Below the pieces are notes generated by a model, which was not told the DNA's origin, did no database searches, and saw only the letters and a list, made by a program, of their open reading frames with translations. From Candidatus Aegiribacteria sp. (GTDB lineage: Bacteria > Fermentibacterota > Fermentibacteria > Fermentibacterales > JCC-6), in assembly GCA_030638185.1 (NCBI GenBank), contig DAOWFD010000136.1, forward strand, positions 1 through 13,569: a stretch of DNA of 13,569 nucleotides, read 5' to 3'. Numbering within the stretch: the first letter of the stretch is position 1; each line of letters begins with the position of its first letter. Below are positions 7,594 to 13,569 of the stretch, one piece after another. The translations under genes were made by a program, and so were the position numbers.

Positions 7594-8634
7594 ATGTTCG
7601 GCAATATAGCCATATGCTGCGGTCGGGCCAGCCAGACGCTTGGATTACGTATATGTGAGATCCTGGGGATAGAACCGGAACCTGTGGATTTCGTACAGTT
7701 CTCCAACGGCAATCTTATGGTGAATTTTATCGGAGAGACCGTTCGTGAAAAGGATGTATTCGTAATACAGTCGGGAGAAAGGTCCATCTTTCAGGACAGG
7801 GACCTGGCCTTCGGAACCGTTTCCGGCGACATTCTGGAGCTGCTACAGATGATATACGCCCTCAAGGACAGCGTCGGAAGGATTACCGCGGTTACACCTT
7901 ATTTTCCCTACGCAAGAAGCGACAAGAAGGATAAGCCCAGAATTGCCATAACCGCCAAGATGATGTTCGACATGCTGGCATCGGTCAGGGCCAACAGGGT
8001 TCTTACAATGACCCTCCACTGCCCCCAGAGCCAGGGTTTCAGCGACATCCCGGTTGACCAGCTGCACGCGGACGAAGTTTTTCTTGACAAGATAGTTTCC
8101 TTCGGTACGGACAAGCTCGCTTTCGTGGCCCCCGATTCGGGCAGCATCATGAACAACGATTTCCTTGCGATGCATGTGGCCCGTTCCCTTAAGGAGGCCG
8201 GGCAATCCCCGGATATTAAAACAGGCTATGTCAAGAAGCTCAGAGTAGACGACAGCGAAACGCCGCACTTGAAAACAGTCGAGGGTATAGACGATCTCTC
8301 CGGCAGAACGGTCGTCATGAACGATGATGAGACTCTTTCCGGCAAAAGCCTGGTCATGTGTGCGGAAATAGCCATGGAGCGTGGAGCGAAAGAGGTCTAC
8401 GCCTTTGTTACCCACGGTATTCTATCATGCAATGCCGTCAGGAGAATCGAGGACAGCCCCCTGACAAAGCTGTACGTCACTGATACGGTCGAGTTCAACA
8501 CTGAAGCCGCTGAAAAGGTCATAGGGGGCCCTGTCACAAAAATAGAAACCCTTTCTGTCGCACGCATATTTGCCGAGGCTATAAAGCGTACCCATGAAGG
8601 AAAGAGCCTTAGTTCACTGTTCCTTGGAAAATAG
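7594..8634 (+). CDS. Divergent ribose-phosphate pyrophosphokinase (PRPP synthetase) family protein
   Basis: 346 residues. PRPP synthetase makes phosphoribosyl pyrophosphate from ribose 5-phosphate and ATP. Recognisable marks are GDILELLQMIYALK (78-91), the ATP loop TPYFPYARSDKK (101-112), the active-site region LHCPQSQGFSDIPVDQLH (141-158, with H142) and a PRPP-type loop MNDDETLSGKSL (242-253). Several differ from classical Prs: the usual DLHA is TLHC, and in the PRPP loop the acidic residue normally before Thr is Leu. It is also slightly longer than the usual ~315 residues, with extra sequence near 60-75. GGAGGA lies just before the ATG. A divergent Prs or a PRPP-binding relative are both possible; the first is more likely. 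Confidence 0.82.
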   Translation: MFGNIAICCGRASQTLGLRICEILGIEPEPVDFVQFSNGNLMVNFIGETVREKDVFVIQSGERSIFQDRDLAFGTVSGDILELLQMIYALKDSVGRITAVTPYFPYARSDKKDKPRIAITAKMMFDMLASVRANRVLTMTLHCPQSQGFSDIPVDQLHADEVFLDKIVSFGTDKLAFVAPDSGSIMNNDFLAMHVARSLKEAGQSPDIKTGYVKKLRVDDSETPHLKTVEGIDDLSGRTVVMNDDETLSGKSLVMCAEIAMERGAKEVYAFVTHGILSCNAVRRIEDSPLTKLYVTDTVEFNTEAAEKVIGGPVTKIETLSVARIFAEAIKRTHEGKSLSSLFLGK

Positions 8635-8696
8635 GGTTCTCGTGATTCCACGTCTGGATGCAGATTGTAATCCTGAATGCATTGGAAGAAATTAAA

Positions 8697-11675
8697 ATGG
8701 AAAAAATACATTTTGAAATATATAAGAAGCTCCATGCCGAAGGAGTTGCCCGAATGTGGTCCGAGAGCAGAGAAGGATGGCCTCCGGGATTTCTAGGGGC
8801 ATCGGAACACACAGCCGAGAGTGTTGAGATGACAGAGAATTCTTCCGGCAAGTTATTTACTGTGCTTGCGATAGATGGTGACAGAGTTGTGGGCTATTGC
8901 CGGACGACCCCCTACGGAGGAGAACCTGATGCAGCATACGTGGCGCTGCTGAATGTAGTTACCGACCTGCACGGTAAAAAACTGGGTAAGAAACTCCTTC
9001 TGGACGCGGTAAGAAGAACAGCAGACGATGGCTATTACCGTATAGACCTGCATACATGGCCCGCGAACCTCAAGGCCATGCCCCTTTACAAGAAAACGGG
9101 ATTCTTCTGGGTACCCGACAGCATGGTCTACATGCAGAATTATATGCCGTTCCTTCTGGGAAGGGCTGAATTCAGGGATTTTCTGGGGAACACCGACTGG
9201 TACGACTGCTTCATCAGGGAGCTGGAAGTTGAGCCTGATGAGCAGAGAACAGAGACGGGGCGGGAAGTTTTCAATTACCTGTTCAGGATCGGAGACGACA
9301 GCTTCAAGGCTGAATTCGACCGCAGGGGAAGGATACTTTCTTTCCTCGAAACCCCTCTCCTATCCGTTTCGGTAAGAAGAAACAGAGAGAAAATCTTCTA
9401 TGGAAAAGCTGTCAGTGTCAGCATCGAGGGAAATTCCTTACCAAAGGAACTATCAATAGAATCGCATAAATATCTTACTGCACCAGAATCGCTGACGGTT
9501 CGGGAGGCCTCAGAAGGTTTCGATGTCATTCCGGAACCTGTAGAAGTTCCTATTCCCGACAGGGACAGATCCCCGAGGGTTTCAATCGTTCTGCCCGGCG
9601 ATGATCCACTTTCGATCGGTATAGGTATAAGAGCTGAGGAACCTGTTTTAATTCTCTCTTCACCTGTACGCAGGCTTTCACCGGGACAGGAAGAACTGGC
9701 TCTGGACATCAAGAAGCTGGTCGGATCGGATTCTTTCAGGCTGGAGGCAAGGCTTGGTGGAGAGGTTTTCCTGAACGAGACTTACCCGCTGGAAGACAGC
9801 ATTTTCCAGCAGGTGCGCATTCCCCTGCCCACCCTCTCAGACGGTCTGAATGAACTGGGATTGATCCTGTTCCTGAACGGAAAGGCAGGGGCGGAGGAAA
9901 AGATCATCCTTGTCCATGGCCCCTTCACAGGTGCCCCCGAAGCCGCTCTCACCCGGAAAAGGGCTGTTATCATAGGGAAGGATATTACTCTGGGAATTTC
10001 CAGGATCGGGGCTATGGGAACCATATCAATACCGGATGAAGATGACAGGGAAAAGGTGGCCGGATACATAGGAATGACCGCAGGGCCGCCTTACTGGAAT
10101 TCTGACCTCCCGCACCAGTTGTACGACATTTCCATAAGGGATAATGAGGTTGTTGCCGGAACCATCTGGCCATCAAGACCCGGCTTGAAGCATGATTTGA
10201 TTTACCGACTTGATCCCGCTGGATACGCAGAGGTAAGCAGCAGTATTCTAAACGAGTCTACTTCAGATCAGATGGTACGCTTCGCGGCAAGGTGGGGCGG
10301 AGGATACCCGTTTTCAACCGGAACCCGGATCATTCCACTCAAGAAGGGCATTTTCGCCTGCCAGGAAGTGTACAATCAGATCCCCGAAGTTTCGGAGGAT
10401 TACCCGAAGGATACAGCAGGATTGGGTGCCCCCTGGCTTGCGGTATCCAGCGGTGAAATGACCCTAAGTGCCTGGTTCCCTTCATGGAAGAAGCTACTGC
10501 AAGGAAGACCTGAAACTGAAGACATAGTTATTGCTCCGGGGAAGAGAGAGCATTCCCTTCCTTTCAGGGTGCTTCTTGCAAGAGGAGATCTGAAGGAGCT
10601 TCTCAGTGATGCGAGGATACTGGGCTGGGACAGAGGCTCCGCATTGGAAAGAACAGACTTCACAGATCACAATATAGATCCCGTGATGGGCGAAGGATAC
10701 GAACTGAAGCTCTCACACAATCTCCTTGGAAAACGCAGGGGGACCATAGCCATAAACGGCGTCATCGCAGCAAACGGTTCGGTAAGCAGCGGCAATTCAA
10801 TATCGGCAGCGATTCCTGAAGCGGGTACCTCAGAGATTTCGCTTGGTATCGCCGGTAGGGACAATGTTTACCCGGTGAGGATCATCAGCAGCGCCGCGCC
10901 TTCTGCCGAGCTTTCAGAAAAGGACGGAATTCTAACTATATCCAACAACAGGATGAAAGCTCTGATCGATCCAACGGAGTTCGGACATGTGTACAGCCTG
11001 CGCCTGGATGGAGTTGAATACCTCATGTCTTCACATCCCGGACCATCCGATTTCGCATGGGAGAAACCCTGGTTCGGCGGCATCCATCCCAGGATCAATG
11101 ACAACAACAGACCCTTCAGACTCGACTCTGTGGACTGCAGCTGGAAGGAGTTTGAAACCCTCACCGGAGGTCTTCCGGAAAGGGGCTGGGAGATCGCCTG
11201 GACAGTGGATCATAAAAAGTATGGTTCACTTGACCTTACATGGAGGGTTTCCATGCTGCCGGAGACCCCTATTCTGAAGACATATTTCTGTCCTGAAGCC
11301 ACTCACGAAGCTTACCTCGGCGGCCACTTCGATACAAGAGGATTCCTTTCCCCCGGAGGAGAGCATGATAAGGTAATCCATTCTGCGCAGAGCAAACCTC
11401 TGCTGAGGCAGGGCAGGGAGCATGCGGGGGCGTGGTTCGATGTGGGACGCTGGGGGCGGGTGGAGACTCCGGAAAAGGGTTTCGTGGAAGCTCATTCCAT
11501 ATCTGAAGGAATCCTATTCTCGGAGGATTTCGCGGACAGTGGATGTCACTTATCCGTTATGAACACACGTGAAAGAAAAAGGGAGATAGAAGTAATCTGG
11601 ATATTCGGAAACTGCGATGATGATGAAGCACTTTCCAGGATCTACAAAGCGCAGCTGGGCGATAAATCCGGCTAA
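8697..11675 (+). CDS. Large protein: N-terminal GNAT acetyltransferase fused to a long beta-rich region
   Basis: 992 residues from the ATG at 8697, chosen because GGAAG lies about 8-10 bases upstream; an in-frame ATG at 8658 lacks such a site. Residues 1-145 are a GNAT domain: the strand VLAIDGDRVVGYC (56-68), the acetyl-CoA loop LHGKKLGKKLLLDAV (91-105) and the terminal motif ANLKAMPLYKKTGF (123-136). The remaining ~840 residues have no signal peptide or membrane span and many short beta-like segments. From about residue 750 to the end, Trp-, Gly- and Pro-rich stretches such as AWEKPWFGGIHPR resemble carbohydrate-active beta-sandwich or mutarotase-like domains, but I cannot name a family. 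Acetyl-CoA is the likely cofactor; the acceptor is unknown. Confidence 0.85.
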   Translation: MEKIHFEIYKKLHAEGVARMWSESREGWPPGFLGASEHTAESVEMTENSSGKLFTVLAIDGDRVVGYCRTTPYGGEPDAAYVALLNVVTDLHGKKLGKKLLLDAVRRTADDGYYRIDLHTWPANLKAMPLYKKTGFFWVPDSMVYMQNYMPFLLGRAEFRDFLGNTDWYDCFIRELEVEPDEQRTETGREVFNYLFRIGDDSFKAEFDRRGRILSFLETPLLSVSVRRNREKIFYGKAVSVSIEGNSLPKELSIESHKYLTAPESLTVREASEGFDVIPEPVEVPIPDRDRSPRVSIVLPGDDPLSIGIGIRAEEPVLILSSPVRRLSPGQEELALDIKKLVGSDSFRLEARLGGEVFLNETYPLEDSIFQQVRIPLPTLSDGLNELGLILFLNGKAGAEEKIILVHGPFTGAPEAALTRKRAVIIGKDITLGISRIGAMGTISIPDEDDREKVAGYIGMTAGPPYWNSDLPHQLYDISIRDNEVVAGTIWPSRPGLKHDLIYRLDPAGYAEVSSSILNESTSDQMVRFAARWGGGYPFSTGTRIIPLKKGIFACQEVYNQIPEVSEDYPKDTAGLGAPWLAVSSGEMTLSAWFPSWKKLLQGRPETEDIVIAPGKREHSLPFRVLLARGDLKELLSDARILGWDRGSALERTDFTDHNIDPVMGEGYELKLSHNLLGKRRGTIAINGVIAANGSVSSGNSISAAIPEAGTSEISLGIAGRDNVYPVRIISSAAPSAELSEKDGILTISNNRMKALIDPTEFGHVYSLRLDGVEYLMSSHPGPSDFAWEKPWFGGIHPRINDNNRPFRLDSVDCSWKEFETLTGGLPERGWEIAWTVDHKKYGSLDLTWRVSMLPETPILKTYFCPEATHEAYLGGHFDTRGFLSPGGEHDKVIHSAQSKPLLRQGREHAGAWFDVGRWGRVETPEKGFVEAHSISEGILFSEDFADSGCHLSVMNTRERKREIEVIWIFGNCDDDEALSRIYKAQLGDKSG

Positions 11676-11695
11676 TCGTCTAACTCTATGAAGGG

Positions 11696-11727
11696 GTGGG
11701 AAGTCAAGTTTCCTGCTGGTTTTATTT
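11696..11727 (+). terminator. Possible intrinsic terminator after the GNAT-fusion gene
   Basis: A weak stem pairs 11696-11702 with 11710-11716 (seven pairs, two of them G-T wobbles) around a 7-base loop. It is followed by TGGTTTTATTTT. Position just past the TAA of the large gene fits a terminator, but the stem is poor and the T-run is interrupted. Confidence 0.3.
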
Positions 11728-11817
11728 TATCATAATGATATAGTATGATATTGAAGAAATACCACTATCATAGCTGTTGACTTTATCAGGATGATATTGA
11801 ATGATATCAATATGATA
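11728..11817. promoter_or_regulatory. Array of ATGATA/TATCAT hexamers, probable operator-promoter of the MNT/HEPN pair
   Basis: The hexamer ATGATA, or its complement TATCAT, occurs exactly at 11728, 11735, 11745, 11766, 11791, 11801 and 11812. Two copies form the palindrome TATCATAATGATA at 11728-11740. CTATCATAG at 11765-11773 is another palindrome, and CTTTATC at 11781-11787 pairs with GATAAAG at 11814-11820. Several copies are 10-11 or 21 bases apart, so they lie on one DNA face. A possible promoter is TTGACT (11777-11782) with AATGAT (11800-11805), spacer 17. The array covers the start of the gene for a winged-helix protein, so autoregulation is the natural reading (inference). Confidence 0.6.
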
Positions 11818-12414
11818 AAGTACGATGTTAGAAATACTTTTCTCGAACTCATAGGCAGTGTCAGAGGATCTATGCTTGCGCTGCTGTACATGAATCCTAA
11901 AAAGGAATTCTATCTCTCGGAGATGGCAAGAATCCTGGGACATTCAAATCCGGGAATTCTACATAGAGATATGGTGAAATTACTGAAGCTTGAGTTGGTC
12001 AACGCAAGACGATCAGGACGCCGGGTCTACTATTCTGCCAACGGGAAATCTCAAGTTTTTAATGAAATCAGGAGCATTGCAGTCAAATCATCGGGAATAC
12101 TGCTGAGAATAGAAGAATGCCTCCGTGATCACATTGAGAATATTGATTTTGCATATGTATATGGCAGCTTTGCCACGGGAGAAGCTGTTCCTTCAAGCGA
12201 TGTTGATCTGATGGTTGTGGGATCAGTCGATCAGCTTAGGATGATGAAATCCGTATCTGATATTGAATCATCAATAGGAAGAACAATAAGCCTCTCGGTA
12301 TTTGACAGATCGGATTATGTAGCACGGCTTTCAACCAGTTTTCTAAATCGTGTCCACAATGGAGAGAAGATAATCCTTATAGGCAGTGATGATGAACTTC
12401 GAAAGATGGATTGA
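11791..12414 (+). CDS. Winged-helix / minimal nucleotidyltransferase protein (MNT antitoxin-like)
   Basis: 207 residues. Residues about 22-92 form an ArsR-like winged helix (FYLSEMARILGHSNPGILHR, then GRRVYYSAN in the wing). Residues about 118-200 form a minimal nucleotidyltransferase domain with YGSFATG (124-130) and SSDVDL (135-140); G125-S126, D137 and D139 are the expected metal and nucleotide residues. A third acidic residue is not obvious. In MNT/HEPN pairs the MNT partner counters the HEPN toxin, in studied cases by AMP addition. Here the added DNA-binding domain would also allow autoregulation. No Shine-Dalgarno precedes ATG 11791; ATG 11812 is an alternative and could be a leaderless start. 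The coding sequence is AT-richer than region B. Confidence 0.87.
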   Translation: MILNDINMIKYDVRNTFLELIGSVRGSMLALLYMNPKKEFYLSEMARILGHSNPGILHRDMVKLLKLELVNARRSGRRVYYSANGKSQVFNEIRSIAVKSSGILLRIEECLRDHIENIDFAYVYGSFATGEAVPSSDVDLMVVGSVDQLRMMKSVSDIESSIGRTISLSVFDRSDYVARLSTSFLNRVHNGEKIILIGSDDELRKMD

Positions 12415-12832
12415 ACAGAACAGACCCAGAAGGGATTATCCCAGCAGGGAATCAGTGTGTCGTTTCATGGATATTGCTCGACGGAATGTTAAGGACTCCC
12501 ATATATCAGGAATTAGCGATGATGCAAAGTTCATGTTTTCTTATCAGGCAATCATGATCCTGGCAAAGGCCTGCATGCATGCAGAAGGCTGGCGTTTTGG
12601 TTCAACACCGGGACATCATTACAAATACATTGAAAGCTTTTTATACATACTTGACCTTCCCGAAGAGAGAGTCGATGCAATTCAAAGGTTCAGAGTGAAA
12701 AGAAACACATGTGAATATGAGCAGGCATACACTGTTTCACTTAAAGAAGCTGATGCCATTCAAAAGGTTGCTTCAGAACTGATGGAAAAGGTTTCAGAAC
12801 ACATGGAGACAGAACATCCGGATTTATATTAG
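12389..12832 (+). CDS. HEPN domain protein, toxin-like partner of the MNT gene
   Basis: 147 residues, mostly helical, overlapping the MNT gene by 26 bases. GTG 12386 and ATG 12392 are alternative starts; AGG lies 5 bases before 12389. The helix around residues 48-66 (FMFSYQAIMILAKACMHAEG) leads to PGHHYKYIESF (74-84), then FRVKRNTCEYE (101-111) in the last conserved helix. GHH followed by RN-xxx-Y matches the HEPN type that resembles SAV_6107-like proteins. The classical HEPN RNase motif R-x4-6-H is not in the usual helix: Y110 is where His is expected after R105-N106. An Arg69-x6-His76 pair occurs in a loop. It may be a toxin, or a non-nuclease HEPN that binds nucleotides or RNA. Confidence 0.8.
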   Translation: MMNFERWIEQNRPRRDYPSRESVCRFMDIARRNVKDSHISGISDDAKFMFSYQAIMILAKACMHAEGWRFGSTPGHHYKYIESFLYILDLPEERVDAIQRFRVKRNTCEYEQAYTVSLKEADAIQKVASELMEKVSEHMETEHPDLY

Positions 12833-13023
12833 TACAATATCCTGGTATTTCCAGTCGAGGAATGTTCGATAACAGAATACATTCATCTACAGGACGCAGC
12901 TGTCCGATATCTCTGGTTAATCACATACGAAGGTGCGGGAAACCGTCCCTTTCTCGCTGATAATCAGATCATACCTAAGAGTTTCATGAAGCAAGATTCT
13001 CAAAATGATTTTCTGGTTTTTTG

Positions 13024-13055
13024 TTGATTCAGTCCCATGAAATGAACTGAATCAA
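13024..13055. repeat. Perfect 10-bp inverted repeat
   Basis: TTGATTCAGT at 13024-13033 is matched by ACTGAATCAA at 13046-13055 around a 12-base spacer. A T-rich stretch lies just before it on the plus strand, not after it, so it is not a standard terminator in either direction. It could be an operator or a structured RNA upstream of cas3. Confidence 0.6.
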
Positions 13056-13217
13056 GACAGCCAGTTGAAGCTGCTGGAATTATAGGAACCTGAATGGTTA
13101 TTTGAAATAGGTTCGCGCTGAGTCCTATCGCTTCTATATCCAGGATATTGAATCATGGGGCGAAGTTATCATGATGAATGGATAAAATAAGCCAACAGGT
13201 TCGCGGAAAACTTACCC

Positions 13218-13244
13218 TTGTTACACCTTCAAATAAAGTATAGT
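13218..13244 (+). promoter_or_regulatory. Possible promoter of the cas3 fragment
   Basis: TTGTTA at 13218-13223 and TATAGT at 13239-13244 are separated by 15 bases, slightly short of the optimum. They lie about 45 bases upstream of the cas3 ATG on the right strand. The match is moderate only. Confidence 0.3.
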
Positions 13245-13287
13245 GTTCATTAGAAACACAAATTTCAATAGATAATCTGGGTGAAAA

Positions 13288-13452
13288 ATGAGCCAGAAAT
13301 TCTACGCACACAGTCTGGAGAATCAGCCACCTGACAAATGGCAACTGCTTGAGGAACACTTGAATTCTGTTTCGAAGTTGACGGCAGAATTTGCAGAAGT
13401 GTTTAATGCAAAATGCTGGGCACAAATACTAGTACCTAGTTGCAATAGTTAA
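13288..13452 (+). pseudogene. cas3: Truncated CRISPR-associated Cas3, HD-domain N-terminus, cut by an insertion sequence
   Basis: The frame reads KFYAHSLENQPPDKWQLLEE, then HLNSVSKLTAEFAEVFNAK and CWAQIL. This is the characteristic start of Cas3 HD nuclease domains (YAHS, WQ-LEEHL, AEFA-FGA), which normally continue as GLLHD-GK with the catalytic His-Asp pair. Here the match stops after Leu48 (CTA, 13429-13431), and six unrelated residues follow before TAA at 13450. GGGTG lies 4 bases before the ATG. Cas3 is the helicase-nuclease of type I CRISPR systems; the N-terminal pattern is compatible with I-C or similar subtypes, but this is not decisive. The fragment lacks every catalytic residue. 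The rest of the gene should lie beyond the insertion, outside the window. Confidence 0.8.
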
Positions 13453-13468
13453 TGCTATGTGATATACT
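13440..13468 (+). promoter_or_regulatory. Extended -10 promoter of the transposase gene
   Basis: TTGCAA (13440-13445) and TATACT (13463-13468) are spaced by exactly 17 bases. TG at 13460-13461 gives an extended -10 element (TGATATACT). The expected transcription start is about 13475. The promoter lies wholly inside the inferred insertion sequence. Confidence 0.6.
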
Positions 13469-13495
13469 TGATGGGTCTGTTATATACCCATCAAG
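13467..13495 (+). promoter_or_regulatory. Perfect 10-bp hairpin at the transposase ribosome site
   Basis: CTTGATGGGT (13467-13476) pairs perfectly with ACCCATCAAG (13486-13495) around a 9-base loop. The right arm overlaps the AAG of the Shine-Dalgarno AAGGAGGA (13493-13500). The left arm is at the -10 box and start site of the element's own promoter, so only transcripts entering from outside should contain both arms. No T-run follows, so it is not a terminator. Confidence 0.65.
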
Positions 13496-13503
13496 GAGGA
13501 AGC

Positions 13504-13569
13504 ATGGCATACACTTCGGTTCCAATTCATTTGACCGGTGAGGATAGAGCAATTCTTGAAAAGAACGTC
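13504..13569 (+). CDS. Transposase N-terminus, probably IS630 family (cut by window end)
   Basis: Only 22 codons are visible. AAGGAGGA lies 3 bases before the ATG. The sequence PIHLTGEDRAILEKNV matches the usual opening of IS630-type transposases, in which a short variable start is followed by L-[ST]-x-[ED]-[ED]-R-x-x-L-E and then a helix-turn-helix. The fragment contains no catalytic residue, so family assignment rests on this opening, the TA junction and its position interrupting cas3. Another short DNA-binding protein cannot be excluded. Confidence 0.55.
   Translation, partial: MAYTSVPIHLTGEDRAILEKNV

Larger units (their letters stand above)
12833..13287. other. 455-base region without a recognisable gene
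   Basis: No reading frame here has a good start, ribosome site and protein-like composition; the longest stretches are short and unremarkable. An open frame on the minus strand at 13153-13425 is antisense to the cas3 fragment. The region contains a perfect inverted repeat (13024-13055), a 9-base direct repeat AGGTTCGCG (13109 and 13197) and a possible promoter for cas3 at 13218-13244. No CRISPR repeat-spacer pattern is visible. Confidence 0.6.
13432..13569 (+). mobile_element. Left end of an insertion sequence, probably IS630 family
   Basis: The boundary is inferred from where Cas3 similarity stops, directly after the dinucleotide TA at 13430-13431. IS630/Tc1-mariner elements insert at and duplicate TA. 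A second TA at 13433-13434 is an alternative junction. The segment carries its own promoter, a hairpin and the start of a transposase-like gene. The terminal inverted repeat cannot be verified without the right end. Confidence 0.6.

Noticed and set aside
7215..7787. Minus-strand open frame across the exported protein and prs-like start
   Set aside because: Covers two plus-strand genes with good ribosome sites; product looks random.
7843..8415. Long minus-strand open frame within the prs-like gene
   Set aside because: Shadow of a strongly motif-supported plus-strand gene; its translation has no recognisable domain.
13024..13055. Inverted repeat as an intrinsic terminator
   Set aside because: The T-rich stretch lies before the hairpin on the plus strand, and after it on the minus strand the sequence is A-rich, so no U-tract follows in either direction.
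12833..13287. CRISPR array or leader next to cas3
   Set aside because: No regularly spaced repeat is present; the only repeats are one inverted repeat and a single 9-base direct repeat (13109, 13197), too short to interpret.
13153..13425. Minus-strand open frame of 90 codons opposite cas3
   Set aside because: Antisense to the cas3 fragment, Cys/Phe-rich, without a ribosome site or family resemblance.
13429..13439. CTAG-TAC-CTAG as a 4-base target duplication
   Set aside because: A duplication should flank the whole element, not sit on one side; the TA at the point where Cas3 similarity ends is the simpler junction.

Overview
This is a bacterial chromosome segment of moderate GC content. Apart from its right end it is gene-dense, with Shine-Dalgarno sites ahead of most genes. 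The sequence does not identify the species. A sodium-pumping methylmalonyl-CoA decarboxylase operon, cobalamin chemistry and divergent versions of several genes suggest an anaerobic, propionate-forming or propionate-using bacterium from a poorly sampled lineage. That placement is inference.

Region A (1-6938, minus strand) reads as one long operon of nine tightly packed genes. In transcription order they are: the cobalamin-binding subunit of methylmalonyl-CoA mutase, a MeaB/ArgK GTPase, methylmalonyl-CoA epimerase, then the four parts of a membrane decarboxylase (carboxyltransferase alpha subunit, OadG-like subunit, biotin carrier, OadB-like sodium channel). An NAD-dependent sugar-nucleotide epimerase and a SpoU/TrmH RNA methyltransferase, cut by the window edge, follow. 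The first seven genes explain succinyl-CoA to methylmalonyl-CoA to propionyl-CoA conversion coupled to Na+ export. The large catalytic mutase subunit and any biotin carboxylase are absent from the window.

Region B (7108-11675, plus strand, divergent from A) holds a small exported YbjN-like protein, an unusual ribose-phosphate pyrophosphokinase-like protein, and a roughly 990-residue protein with an N-terminal GNAT acetyltransferase and about 840 residues of mostly beta-looking sequence that I cannot assign.

Region C (about 11,680-13,569, plus strand) is visibly AT-richer and looks like the edge of an acquired defence island. It has a winged-helix/minimal-nucleotidyltransferase protein overlapping a HEPN protein (an MNT/HEPN toxin-antitoxin-like pair). 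Seven copies of the hexamer ATGATA, in either orientation, sit upstream of and across the start. After about 450 bases with no gene I recognise comes the first 48 codons of a CRISPR Cas3 HD domain. It is cut off at a TA dinucleotide by what looks like the left end of an IS630-type insertion sequence. The IS end carries a good extended -10 promoter whose predicted start lies inside an inverted repeat just before the transposase Shine-Dalgarno. That layout would let only read-through RNA form a hairpin there.
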